Assembly: GCF_040812015.1 (NCBI RefSeq)
Contig: NZ_JBFNXJ010000003.1
Span: 1 to 64,000 of the forward strand
Reading direction: 5' to 3'
DNA: 64,000 nt
From: Chitinivorax sp. PXF-14
GTDB taxonomy: Bacteria; Pseudomonadota; Gammaproteobacteria; Burkholderiales; SCOH01
The notes under the pieces were generated by a model. It searched no databases. It was not told the DNA's origin and saw only the letters and a program-made list of their open reading frames with translations. Shown piece by piece: positions 9,296-16,686 of this stretch. A program made the position numbers and the translations under genes. Positions within the stretch are counted from its first letter, which is position 1. Each line of letters starts with the position of its first letter.

Positions 9296-9475
9296 GTTGG
9301 TTGTTCAAGAAATGTGAGACTATTTGGTCCCATTCGGAACCGGGGAGCGCGAAGATAACCTAGCTCCAAGGCGTTATTTCGCTCGTAGCGTTGACACTGG
9401 CGAATGGAATGCATCCGGTTGCCCCGCCGCACAACTTTGGCAACCAATCAGTAGCTTTCCAGGAATCCGTGAAAA

Positions 9476-9919
9476 TTGAAGAGTCGTCTGGATTTCAACC
9501 GCTTGGCAGAACTTGATCGGCAGTTTTGCGAATTCGCGAAGCTGCATCGCGATGTGGCACCGAGGTGCGGCTGGGTCAAGACCATCCGCCTCGCCCTAGG
9601 CATGAGTTCAACGGCTCTTGGGGCACGAACCGGAATGACGGCCCAAGGTGTGCGCAAGCTGGAACAGGCAGAAGCAAATCAAAGCATTTCTTTGAACACG
9701 CTGGCCAAGCTTGCCGATGGCTTGGACTGCGAGGTGCGCTACATACTCCTTCCCCGAAGCAGTTTGCTCGGCCAGATTCTCAAGCAGTCGAGAGAAATCC
9801 ACGGCACCCAGTTGCCGACCTCTCTTAATGGCACTACTGAAATGCGGCTTGACACAGAGGATCTCGGTGCACTCTCAGCGCTGTTTGCCAATGTGAATAA
9901 GCGTGGGTTCTGGCTGTAG
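9476..9919 (+). CDS. Mobile mystery protein A-like HTH protein
   Basis: A 147-residue protein with the layout of the mobile mystery protein A family: an N-terminal helix (FNRLAELDRQFCEF), then GWVKTIRLALGMSSTALGARTGMT (HTH, about 32-55) and VRKLEQAEANQSISLNTLAKLADGLDCEVRYILLP (about 59-93), which is the most diagnostic part. The only in-frame start I see near the family length is TTG at 9476. The family is usually paired with a Fic-domain protein B; here no partner follows, only 140 bases and then the CBASS operon on the other strand. The C-terminal third (MRLDTEDLGALSALF) is unlike what I remember of the family. Probably a regulator left without its partner. Confidence 0.68.
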   Translation: MKSRLDFNRLAELDRQFCEFAKLHRDVAPRCGWVKTIRLALGMSSTALGARTGMTAQGVRKLEQAEANQSISLNTLAKLADGLDCEVRYILLPRSSLLGQILKQSREIHGTQLPTSLNGTTEMRLDTEDLGALSALFANVNKRGFWL

Positions 9920-10059
9920 GCTTCTGTTCAGCTGAAGTTCTTTCAGCGCAAACATTTCTCAAGCTCCCTTGTAGGCCCGCAGGACGGAGTGAGCTGTCTG
10001 AGCAGCATAGGTTTTCAATGCTGGAAGCAAGTTATTCACAATCGCTGGGCCGCGAATAG

Positions 10060-10317
10060 TTATCCACAATAAGTTACTGAAAATTCACTCAGAGAGAGAC
10101 GCGACCAGTGGTCAGGACCAGTGGTCATACTGTGGGCGGTACTGGACTGCTTGGTCGAAAGAGCTGGATTACGCACAAGTAGCAGCCCGCCAGCTTCGCA
10201 GTCAGAATCACTGGCCTGAACATGCTGGTGGAAGGTCTCCAGCGCGGACTTCGAGAAATGCAGCAGCGTTCTGTTGTCGTCGGCCGCCCAAGAACTCATG
10301 AATTGCATGAGGGACAT
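10060..10317 (-). pseudogene. cap3: Cap3 (JAB-family CBASS deconjugase), truncated N-terminal remnant
   Basis: The frame begins at an ATG overlapping the end of cap2 by 22 bases and encodes about 85 residues. Residues about 16-49, including LLHFSKSALETF and EAGGLLLV, look like the start of a Cap3/JAB domain. The zinc-binding JAMM motif (ExnHxH...D) that should follow is absent. After EAGGLLLV the sequence is unrelated to JAB proteins and ends at 10060. A tandem repeat of GACCAGTGGTCA (10103-10114 and 10116-10127) lies in the aberrant tail and may mark the break. Intact Cap3 is normally about 150-180 residues. It should not be catalytically active. Confidence 0.66.
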
Positions 10318-11927
10318 TCCCGATCCCGCAGCGGATCGCAATCGGGTGTGGCAAGCTGCTGGGCGCGGTCGATCAACTTGGTTCGCAACGCAGGGGAATG
10401 GACGCCGTTGACCCAATCAAGGGTCATCTCAGCGCCCAGGCTGGCAGCGTGCACCGACACCGAAGCGGGGAATGGCACGTACAAGCCCTCGCATCCATGC
10501 CCCGCCAAAATGCCAGGAAGAGGATCAATGGTAGAACGGAGCTCGCCCCTTCTGTTGCTATGCCAAAGACATCGATAGCACGCACCAGATGCGTTCGTCC
10601 TCAGGAGCGCACGGACACCCGTTCCTGGCCCCTCGATCCAGACCGAAAGCATGGGCGTCGGAGGCGGATAGTGGCCGCACAGCCAATGCCCGAGCGATTC
10701 TTCCCCGGTGGCATCTATGAGCAGATCCAGCTCTCCCATTTGAGCCTGCCTGACATCCACGGGCAACGCGCGAATCTCGGCGCCTGGCGCCAAGCGCTTG
10801 AGTTCCTTCGCCATAGCCTCGGCTTTGTTAGACAACAGGTCCGGAAATCCCAGGCGATGGCGCCCGATGTTTTGCGGGAGAAGGCAGTCGAAATCCACCA
10901 ACGTGAGTTTTCCGCCGCATGTCCCCGCCCCAGCCTTGACAAGCATATCCGACAGATAGCCGCCAATCGTGCCGCATCCAACGACGGCGATGTTCTTCCC
11001 TGCAAGCGTCTTTGACTTCGGCATGTTCCGCTGGGCAAGATACCGATCGTCAATTCTGACCACAGAGATGGGCATCACCTTCAACCCATAGCTCGAATCC
11101 CTGCGATCTACGAGCTTGCTCTTTTGGACAGGACTTTGGCGGTCATAGAGAACCGCGAAGCCATACGTCATCAACGGGGATTCGATGACGATCAGAACCC
11201 CGTTGGCCTTCTTCCTCTCCCCCTCCTTGATACGCTCGTGAATCTTGCGCCGGCACCGGGGGTCAAGGGTGCTTTGCCACGCCAAGATATCCCCAACTGT
11301 TTCAGGAGGCCAATGGCTGGTCAAAGGGCGGGGTTGAGCACCAGTCTTCACCCGGTAAGTCAGCACCGTTCTATCGGTGACTTGGTAGCCGAGCGACTTC
11401 AGCTTCTCAGTTGTTCGATCTTCGTTGTCGGTGATGAACCACAAAGGGCACCCATTGGCCTGCGCGACTACGCAGTTCTGTCGCCCTAGATCCTCGCCTT
11501 GCATGTCCACGAAACAATGCCAGCCGTGCCAATAGGCGAAGAACTCTTCCGCGAGGTCTTCGATCATCTCCCCCTGCATGATCTGACCGAACACGACGGC
11601 CGCGCGTTGCAGGCACGCCAGCGACTGTCCCACAGGATCGTAGATGTCCAGAACGACGGTGCCCTTGGCGAGATAGCAAAGCCCGCCATCTGCGCCAAGA
11701 TGAGGAACCGCTGCGGGCAGCTCAGGAGGGATTTCCAGCAGCCGGATGCGAGGCAAGTCGAAGAACGTGGGGTCGAGCTGGACTTCGCACGGACAACCCT
11801 TGTCCGCTTGGGGCGGGGTCAACCGCCCGTGCAGCCTGAACCAGCCGGTATCCGTCTTGCCGACAAATTTGAAGCCTCGCTGCTTGAAGGCCTCGATCAC
11901 GTCTGCGACCGCTGCGGCGCTGCTCAT
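10296..11927 (-). CDS. cap2: Cap2, E2-E1 fusion conjugating enzyme of type II CBASS
   Basis: A 543-residue protein combining an E2-like N-terminal domain (about 1-165; likely catalytic Cys84 in GADGGLCYL) with an E1/ThiF-like adenylation domain (about 300-543). The E1 ATP-binding loop is VVGCGTIGG (315-323), followed by [15 protein letters not shown]. Cys479 in [11 protein letters not shown] is the likely E1 catalytic Cys, and CxxC-type pairs (450/453 and 538/541) are likely zinc ligands. Cap2 enzymes attach the C-terminus of the CD-NTase to targets, priming it for signalling. The start ATG overlaps the stop of the CD-NTase gene (ATGA), so the two are coupled. Its partner Cap3 is truncated. 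Confidence 0.93.
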   Translation of the reverse strand: MSSAAAVADVIEAFKQRGFKFVGKTDTGWFRLHGRLTPPQADKGCPCEVQLDPTFFDLPRIRLLEIPPELPAAVPHLGADGGLCYLAKGTVVLDIYDPVGQSLACLQRAAVVFGQIMQGEMIEDLAEEFFAYWHGWHCFVDMQGEDLGRQNCVVAQANGCPLWFITDNEDRTTEKLKSLGYQVTDRTVLTYRVKTGAQPRPLTSHWPPETVGDILAWQSTLDPRCRRKIHERIKEGERKKANGVLIVIESPLMTYGFAVLYDRQSPVQKSKLVDRRDSSYGLKVMPISVVRIDDRYLAQRNMPKSKTLAGKNIAVVGCGTIGGYLSDMLVKAGAGTCGGKLTLVDFDCLLPQNIGRHRLGFPDLLSNKAEAMAKELKRLAPGAEIRALPVDVRQAQMGELDLLIDATGEESLGHWLCGHYPPPTPMLSVWIEGPGTGVRALLRTNASGACYRCLWHSNRRGELRSTIDPLPGILAGHGCEGLYVPFPASVSVHAASLGAEMTLDWVNGVHSPALRTKLIDRAQQLATPDCDPLRDRECPSCNS

Positions 11928-13066
11928 CCAGCTTTCGTTCGTCCGATAAGTTCGCTAGGACCAGTAGCGGCTGGGGCCGCGGCAATGGTGGCGGCAACGG
12001 ACACCACCTTGACCCGATCCGGCTCGTTCGGAAAGCGCGGGCCGAACTCGCCTCGCATCCAGATACAGGCCTGTGAAGGACTGCCAGCGCCGGTTGCTCC
12101 GCGAAGCACTTTCTCAAATTCTTCGAACGCCTTTGCTGCTTCTTCGACACCCGCTTGGCCAAGTCGCTCCGTGAGCGATTCGGACTCATCCACGGGGTTG
12201 TTCACTCCCCCACGCAACCTAGCTGGCAGCGCCGCGACGACATCCAGCAACGCGAGGTCGTCGCGCCAATCACGCTTTTCAAAGAGAGGGGCTGCGGCGG
12301 CCATCAAGAGGATCGAAGCGGGTCCGCCGCTGGACCACCTCCAATCACGAAACGCCTTCAAGTAACGAACCACGCGGCGGAATTGCTCCCCCTTGGCCTC
12401 CACTTCGCCCAGGAACCATTCCTTCACAGGCCTGGGGTCAGAGGACATCCAGTTGCATTCGCGATGGGCCAGGAGAACCTTGTCAGCGGGCAGTGCGGTC
12501 CAGGCATCCTGCTCTGCCATGTTCACCGCTTCCGTCAGCGAGTCGTAGCCATATCGCTCCATCGAAGCCTTTGCAAGCGTGACAAATTCGTCGTCGGGAA
12601 TGGCGTACAGAGGAATATCAATGTGGGCATACGTGGCAAAGACGATGCGGATGCACGTCGGCTTGTCGGTGATGAGCTGCCACCGCTTTTCCTCGACCAG
12701 CGGCTTCAAGGCTTCTTCCGCAGCGGCAAAGAACACCGTCGACGCAGTGCTGGGACGCCTCGTCTGCGAGACGAAACTCATTGGTAGATAGCAGCCATCA
12801 TCGACATCCGCCTGCTGCGGGCGTTGTGCCGGGGAGTTCAGCGTCTTGTATGCCCACGACCCTTGTGTGAAGAAGCGCGGCTGCGGCACGTCTTCCGTGT
12901 ATCCGCTTGCCTTAAGCACGCGGGGGATGCCTGTGCGCAGACAGTCCCTGACGTCAGTGCGTACGCTGGCGATCCAGGCGCGTTGTTCAGGCGTCAGATC
13001 AAGCTCGTCGTGCATGCAGGATTCGTCATCAAGGGTGGTGAAGAAGAGCGGGCTCAAGTTCAGCAT
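11924..13066 (-). CDS. CBASS CD-NTase, DncV-like cyclic dinucleotide synthase
   Basis: A 380-residue cGAS/DncV-like nucleotidyltransferase. The active site is visible: GSWAYKT (GS at 69-70), [11 protein letters not shown] (catalytic D87 and D89), and the third Asp in HIDIPLY (D150). The DDGxYLPM string and overall length place it with the DncV-like clade, which typically makes 3',3'-cGAMP; the product here is inferred. The C-terminus (ELIGRTKAG) is short and flexible, as expected for the tail conjugated by Cap2. The gene overlaps capV by 7 bases and cap2 by 4 bases. It senses infection and signals to CapV. Confidence 0.92.
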   Translation of the reverse strand: MLNLSPLFFTTLDDESCMHDELDLTPEQRAWIASVRTDVRDCLRTGIPRVLKASGYTEDVPQPRFFTQGSWAYKTLNSPAQRPQQADVDDGCYLPMSFVSQTRRPSTASTVFFAAAEEALKPLVEEKRWQLITDKPTCIRIVFATYAHIDIPLYAIPDDEFVTLAKASMERYGYDSLTEAVNMAEQDAWTALPADKVLLAHRECNWMSSDPRPVKEWFLGEVEAKGEQFRRVVRYLKAFRDWRWSSGGPASILLMAAAAPLFEKRDWRDDLALLDVVAALPARLRGGVNNPVDESESLTERLGQAGVEEAAKAFEEFEKVLRGATGAGSPSQACIWMRGEFGPRFPNEPDRVKVVSVAATIAAAPAATGPSELIGRTKAG

Positions 13067-14061
13067 GCGGCCTCCGGAAAATTCTTGTTGGGGCCGTGAT
13101 AGAAGATGGGAGCGCCGGCCTGGTGCGCTCGAAATGGTTGGAAGAGAGGATCGCCGAGCGCACGCTGCGCCGCGTGGTTGCCGCGATCCTTGAGCGTATT
13201 CGTGGATCCAATGGAAACCCGATCCAGCGCCTTCACGTCCTTGCTTTGATCCGGCGTCGCCTTGTCGTCGATCTGGAAATAGTTGTTGCCCAGCGCCTGC
13301 CGCAGCATGTAGTCCACCGACGACTCCTGGGCGGAGATCACGAGGTCAAAGAGTCCCCCGCGCCACTTGCCGAATCCGCGGTCGAGGCTGGCGCCGCCGC
13401 GAACGGTCGCACCGATGGTCATCGTTCCGATGGCGAGGACCCGAACCAGCACATCCTGTTTCGGCGCCAGGAACGTCTTGACTTCGTGCAACCCGAACAG
13501 GCCCGGGGCGTTGCCCACCAGCCCCCCGTCCGCGAAGACACCGCGGTCGTTGCGCGCCAGAGGAAAGTAGACGGGTGCGGCTGCGGTCGCCAACGCCACA
13601 TCGACGATCTTCATGCGGTGATCCAACTCAAAGGACGGATGGTGCGGTGTTTTGAAGAACTGCCCGCGACCTGTCGAGTAGTTGACTGCTGGCACGAGAA
13701 CACGATGCTTCAGGTCGCCGATCGTGGTCCCTTGGAAGCGCTCGGTCAGTACCTCTCGCAGCCCTGTTGAGTCATGCTTTGCGGTCAGCCAGAACCCCAG
13801 AAGCCGCCGCGGCAGGCTGCGGCAACCAAAGATGCGGCTGCCCTGTTCTTCAAATAGTGCCTTGAGTTCGTAGGCCGGAATTTCCGCAGCCAGCCCCAAA
13901 GCCAGCATCCCTCCTGCCGATGTGCCGCAAATCAGATCAAAGTGCGAAGCGATAGGACGGCCCAGCACGGTTTCGAGTTCGGCGAGAACCGTGGCGGTGT
14001 ACAGGCCGCGATAACCGCCCCCTGACAGGGCGAGCACATGGTAGGTAGGGATGCCTGTCAT
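13060..14061 (-). CDS. capV: CapV, patatin-like phospholipase effector of CBASS
   Basis: A 333-residue patatin phospholipase. It shows the oxyanion motif GGGYRG (14-19), the nucleophile elbow GTSAGG (catalytic Ser48) and the dyad Asp in FADGG (Asp178). CapV proteins are activated by the cyclic dinucleotide made by the adjacent synthase and degrade the inner membrane, killing the infected cell. It overlaps the CD-NTase gene by 7 bases and follows the DUF2188 gene by 6 bases. All catalytic residues are present, so the effector looks functional. Confidence 0.94.
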   Translation of the reverse strand: MTGIPTYHVLALSGGGYRGLYTATVLAELETVLGRPIASHFDLICGTSAGGMLALGLAAEIPAYELKALFEEQGSRIFGCRSLPRRLLGFWLTAKHDSTGLREVLTERFQGTTIGDLKHRVLVPAVNYSTGRGQFFKTPHHPSFELDHRMKIVDVALATAAAPVYFPLARNDRGVFADGGLVGNAPGLFGLHEVKTFLAPKQDVLVRVLAIGTMTIGATVRGGASLDRGFGKWRGGLFDLVISAQESSVDYMLRQALGNNYFQIDDKATPDQSKDVKALDRVSIGSTNTLKDRGNHAAQRALGDPLFQPFRAHQAGAPIFYHGPNKNFPEAAC

Positions 14062-14067
14062 GGCGCT

Positions 14068-14292
14068 TCAGCCCTTCGGCGGGAAGGGGTCGTTGCCGTG
14101 GCTGTCCTTGTCACGGATACGGCCATCCGGACGATAGATGACGAGTTCGGACTGCTGGTTGCGTGCGATATCCCTCGCTGCGTCAATGGCCTGTTGCTGG
14201 GTGTCGTGCACGGAGGTCGCCCGCTGATTGCCGGCTCCCTTGACGGCCCAACCATCCTGATGAGGGACAACATGCTGATTCTTGCCTGCCAT
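14068..14292 (-). CDS. DUF2188 domain protein, first gene of the CBASS operon
   Basis: A 74-residue protein matching the small DUF2188 fold: KNQHVVPHQDGWAVKGAGN, then a helix (TQQQAIDAARDIARNQQSELV) and a final strand pair (IYRPDGRIRDKDSHGNDP). The ATG at 14292 has an AGGAG ribosome site six to ten bases upstream. It ends six bases before capV, so it is co-transcribed with CBASS. DUF2188 proteins have no established function; position suggests a small accessory or regulatory role, but it may simply be a passenger. Confidence 0.84.
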   Translation of the reverse strand: MAGKNQHVVPHQDGWAVKGAGNQRATSVHDTQQQAIDAARDIARNQQSELVIYRPDGRIRDKDSHGNDPFPPKG

Positions 14293-14437
14293 GATGGTTC
14301 TCCTACAGTGGAACTATCGAAGGCCCAGCCGCTCGACTGGGTTGTCAACGGCCGCCCGCTGTAGCACAATTCGTTGCTCACGCAGACAACAGGAAGGCCA
14401 AGCCAATCCAACCTGGAGCAGGCGTAAAACCTACATC

Positions 14438-14457
14438 TGTTGTCTGGATGGACAACA
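14438..14457. promoter_or_regulatory. Inverted repeat in the CBASS/capHP divergent promoter, candidate CapH operator
   Basis: Arms TGTTGTC (14438-14444) and GACAACA (14451-14457) are perfect complements around a 6-base spacer. Extra half-sites occur in the same spacer: GTTGTC at 14341-14346 and GACAAC at 14385-14390. The cluster lies between the CBASS operon (start 14292, minus) and capH (start 14579, plus), where CapH repressors are known to bind. Assignment is inference from position and symmetry. Confidence 0.5.
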
Positions 14458-14578
14458 ATGTATCAGAGCACGTGCGCCGGTGCAACTGGGTACGGCGTGC
14501 GCCTTTGAACATCAACAGGATGTGGAGGGGCAACAGAGGGCTTGGCCCTTCTTCCCGCAACCGCAAGGATCAGAACTC

Positions 14579-14968
14579 ATGCCGCAAACAGGCCTAGGCG
14601 TCGCCCTCAAGACGCTACGCGAACGCAGAACCCTTTCCCTGCGTGAGATCGGCCAGCTATCGTCAGTTGATCATGCGTATGTCCACCGCCTCGAAACAGG
14701 CGAGAAGACAAACCCATCCCAAGACTTGGTTGAGAAGCTGTTGAAGGTTCTCAAGCCGGGAGAAAGAGATGCCGCACTCGTGATGTGGCTGGTTGACCAC
14801 GCAGACGCTGATCCAAGCCTTGTTGAATTCGTGCTACAAGATCCCTCGATCAGCATCGATGTTTTTTCGGCCGCGGCTGGAGTCAGGCATCGGGGAAATG
14901 CAAGGCCTGACCCCGCGACGCTCATCGCCCGAATCAAAAAGGCCTTCGACGACGACGAGGACGACTGA
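14579..14968 (+). CDS. capH: CapH-like XRE repressor of the CBASS operon
   Basis: A 129-residue protein with a HTH at about 5-62: LGVALKTLRERRTLSLREIGQLSSVDHAYVHRLETGEK. It is divergent from the CBASS operon and directly followed, two bases later, by an ImmA/IrrE-type peptidase gene. This pair matches the known CapH/CapP arrangement, in which CapH represses the CBASS promoter until CapP cleaves it after DNA damage. The C-terminal half (ATLIARIKKAFDDDEDD) is acidic and would be the dimerisation and cleavage region. An inverted repeat that could be its operator lies at 14438-14457. Confidence 0.8.
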   Translation: MPQTGLGVALKTLRERRTLSLREIGQLSSVDHAYVHRLETGEKTNPSQDLVEKLLKVLKPGERDAALVMWLVDHADADPSLVEFVLQDPSISIDVFSAAAGVRHRGNARPDPATLIARIKKAFDDDEDD

Positions 14969-14970
14969 AC

Positions 14971-15840
14971 ATGGACGAGGCGGATGTCAGGCAGAGCGCG
15001 CGCGCGTTTGTCGCGAGAGTCGATGTTTCGAACATCCGAGAAGACCTGTCCCCGTATGTGACCGCGGCTAACGCCAAGGTCAAGAAGGATGAGCTTGGCG
15101 AGGGGGAGTCTGGCTATACCGTTACCAAGCCGAACGGGAAGCACATCATCACTGTGAATTCGCTGGAAACCGAAGAGCGCCAGCGCTTCACTGTCTGCCA
15201 CGAAATAGCTCATATCGTGCTCGGCTTGGAATCAAGTCACAACGAGGTGCCGTCATGGTCCTATGCAAAGCGACATCCGAACGAGATCGCCTGCGACACG
15301 TTTGCCTCTGAACTGCTGATGCCCTATCAGCAATGGCTCTCCGCTGTTCCCAACGAAGAGCCCTCCCTGGAGCTCATCCAACACATGGCCGCCTTGTTCG
15401 GCACATCATTCCCTGCAGCGGCGTCAAGGTTTGCCAGTCTTAGCGATATGCCATGTGCATTCGTCACCATGGAGCGCGGTGCGGTGCGGTATGCCGCGCG
15501 CTCCACGGCCTTGCGGCAAGCAGGGGCCTGGATACCTCCCAGGTCGGTAATTCCAGCAGGCTCCGTGGCTCACCGAATCCGCTCTTCAGGGATTAGCGCC
15601 ACTGAGACGGGGGAAGTTTCACAGGACGTCTGGTTCGACAACTGGGAAAAGGGCCTTGACCTCTGGGAACTTTCAAGGCATTACCTGCGCACCGATACCA
15701 CCATCTCCTTGCTATGGTTCGACAGTGACGATTTGCCGGAGGTGGAGGTGAACCGCTACGGCGCACGTGTCGAAGACGATGGAGGCTTGGCTGAACTGAC
15801 GGGAGAACTGCCATGGCCGGGGCGAAGCAGGCGCCGCTGA
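14971..15840 (+). CDS. capP: CapP-like ImmA/IrrE-family zinc metallopeptidase
   Basis: A 289-residue peptidase with the zinc motif HEIAH (77-81), preceded by Cys76, and a third ligand Glu in NEIACDTFASELLMP (about 104-118). The C-terminal about 140 residues form an extra domain typical of CapP-like regulators rather than plain ImmA. Known CapP proteins cleave their partner CapH, stimulated by single-stranded DNA, and so induce CBASS after DNA damage. The gene starts two bases after capH and probably shares its mRNA. The peptidase active site looks intact. Confidence 0.83.
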   Translation: MDEADVRQSARAFVARVDVSNIREDLSPYVTAANAKVKKDELGEGESGYTVTKPNGKHIITVNSLETEERQRFTVCHEIAHIVLGLESSHNEVPSWSYAKRHPNEIACDTFASELLMPYQQWLSAVPNEEPSLELIQHMAALFGTSFPAAASRFASLSDMPCAFVTMERGAVRYAARSTALRQAGAWIPPRSVIPAGSVAHRIRSSGISATETGEVSQDVWFDNWEKGLDLWELSRHYLRTDTTISLLWFDSDDLPEVEVNRYGARVEDDGGLAELTGELPWPGRSRRR

Positions 15841-15936
15841 AAAGCGATCATAGATTGTGCCGATAGGTATTGAAATTCATCATCCCTCCATGCAGCGTAC
15901 CCACGAGGTCCGAAATGGAGAATCTATCGCGCGTTC

Positions 15937-16686
15937 TTACAGGTACTTCTTGAACGTCGCCGCTGCGATGCACACCGCCACGCCGAGCATTGCGGCGCTG
16001 GGCAGCAGGATCAGCAGCGGGTTCACGCTGACCGGCAGTGCCAGGTAAGTCACCCACGGCAGTACGGCCAGCGGGATCAAGCTGGCCCAGGCGCGATGAT
16101 AGATGAACCCCGATTCGCGTCCCGCGCCGAAGCGGCGGATGTCCCGGCGCACCAGCCCGTCCACGAGGCCGACGAAAGCGGCCATCAGGAACAGCGGCAG
16201 GGTCAGGCACAGCACCAGCAGCCGCACGAGGAAGACCAGCGTCGTGTAGGCTCCAGCGATCAGGTAGCTCTCCACGTTCACGTAGACCAAGCCGATGTAG
16301 TAGCGGAAATCCTTGGTCGGGCGATGGCTGCCGGCGCTGGCCTGCGCCGAGGCGTCGCGTATCCAGTCCAGCAGGCCGCTCTTCACGAACAGCCAGTCGT
16401 AGCCCTGCTCGACCAGCCGCTGCGCGGTGCGCCCCGGCTCCTGCGCCAGCGCGCTGCGCGTGAAATGCGTGGAGAGCTGATCCAGCTCGTAGTGCAGCAT
16501 GCCCTGCGCGTGGCGCCAGCCCTGATCGGGCCAGAAGAAGTGCATGCCGACGCATTCGATCAGGATGCACAGCAGCAGCGCGCCGCACAGCACGCCGAAG
16601 AAGCGGAACGGCAGCGTGACCAGGCCGGCGATCAGCCCCTGCTGTCGTTGCTGCTGGCGCTGTGCTGCGACGGCTGGATCGCTCAT
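15937..16686 (-). CDS. ICE membrane protein, TIGR03747 (PFL_4697) family
   Basis: A 249-residue inner-membrane protein of the PFGI-1/clc-type ICE transfer region. Four hydrophobic segments are visible: about 20-45 (LVTLPFRFFGVLCGALLLCIL), 145-170, 168-190 and 205-240. A soluble periplasmic part lies between the first and second, including GYDWLFVKSGLLDWIR. It overlaps the 3' end of traD by 4 bases (start ATG at 16686). In this ICE family it accompanies TraD. On its downstream side the ICE backbone stops and CBASS cargo begins. Confidence 0.88.
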   Translation of the reverse strand: MSDPAVAAQRQQQRQQGLIAGLVTLPFRFFGVLCGALLLCILIECVGMHFFWPDQGWRHAQGMLHYELDQLSTHFTRSALAQEPGRTAQRLVEQGYDWLFVKSGLLDWIRDASAQASAGSHRPTKDFRYYIGLVYVNVESYLIAGAYTTLVFLVRLLVLCLTLPLFLMAAFVGLVDGLVRRDIRRFGAGRESGFIYHRAWASLIPLAVLPWVTYLALPVSVNPLLILLPSAAMLGVAVCIAAATFKKYL

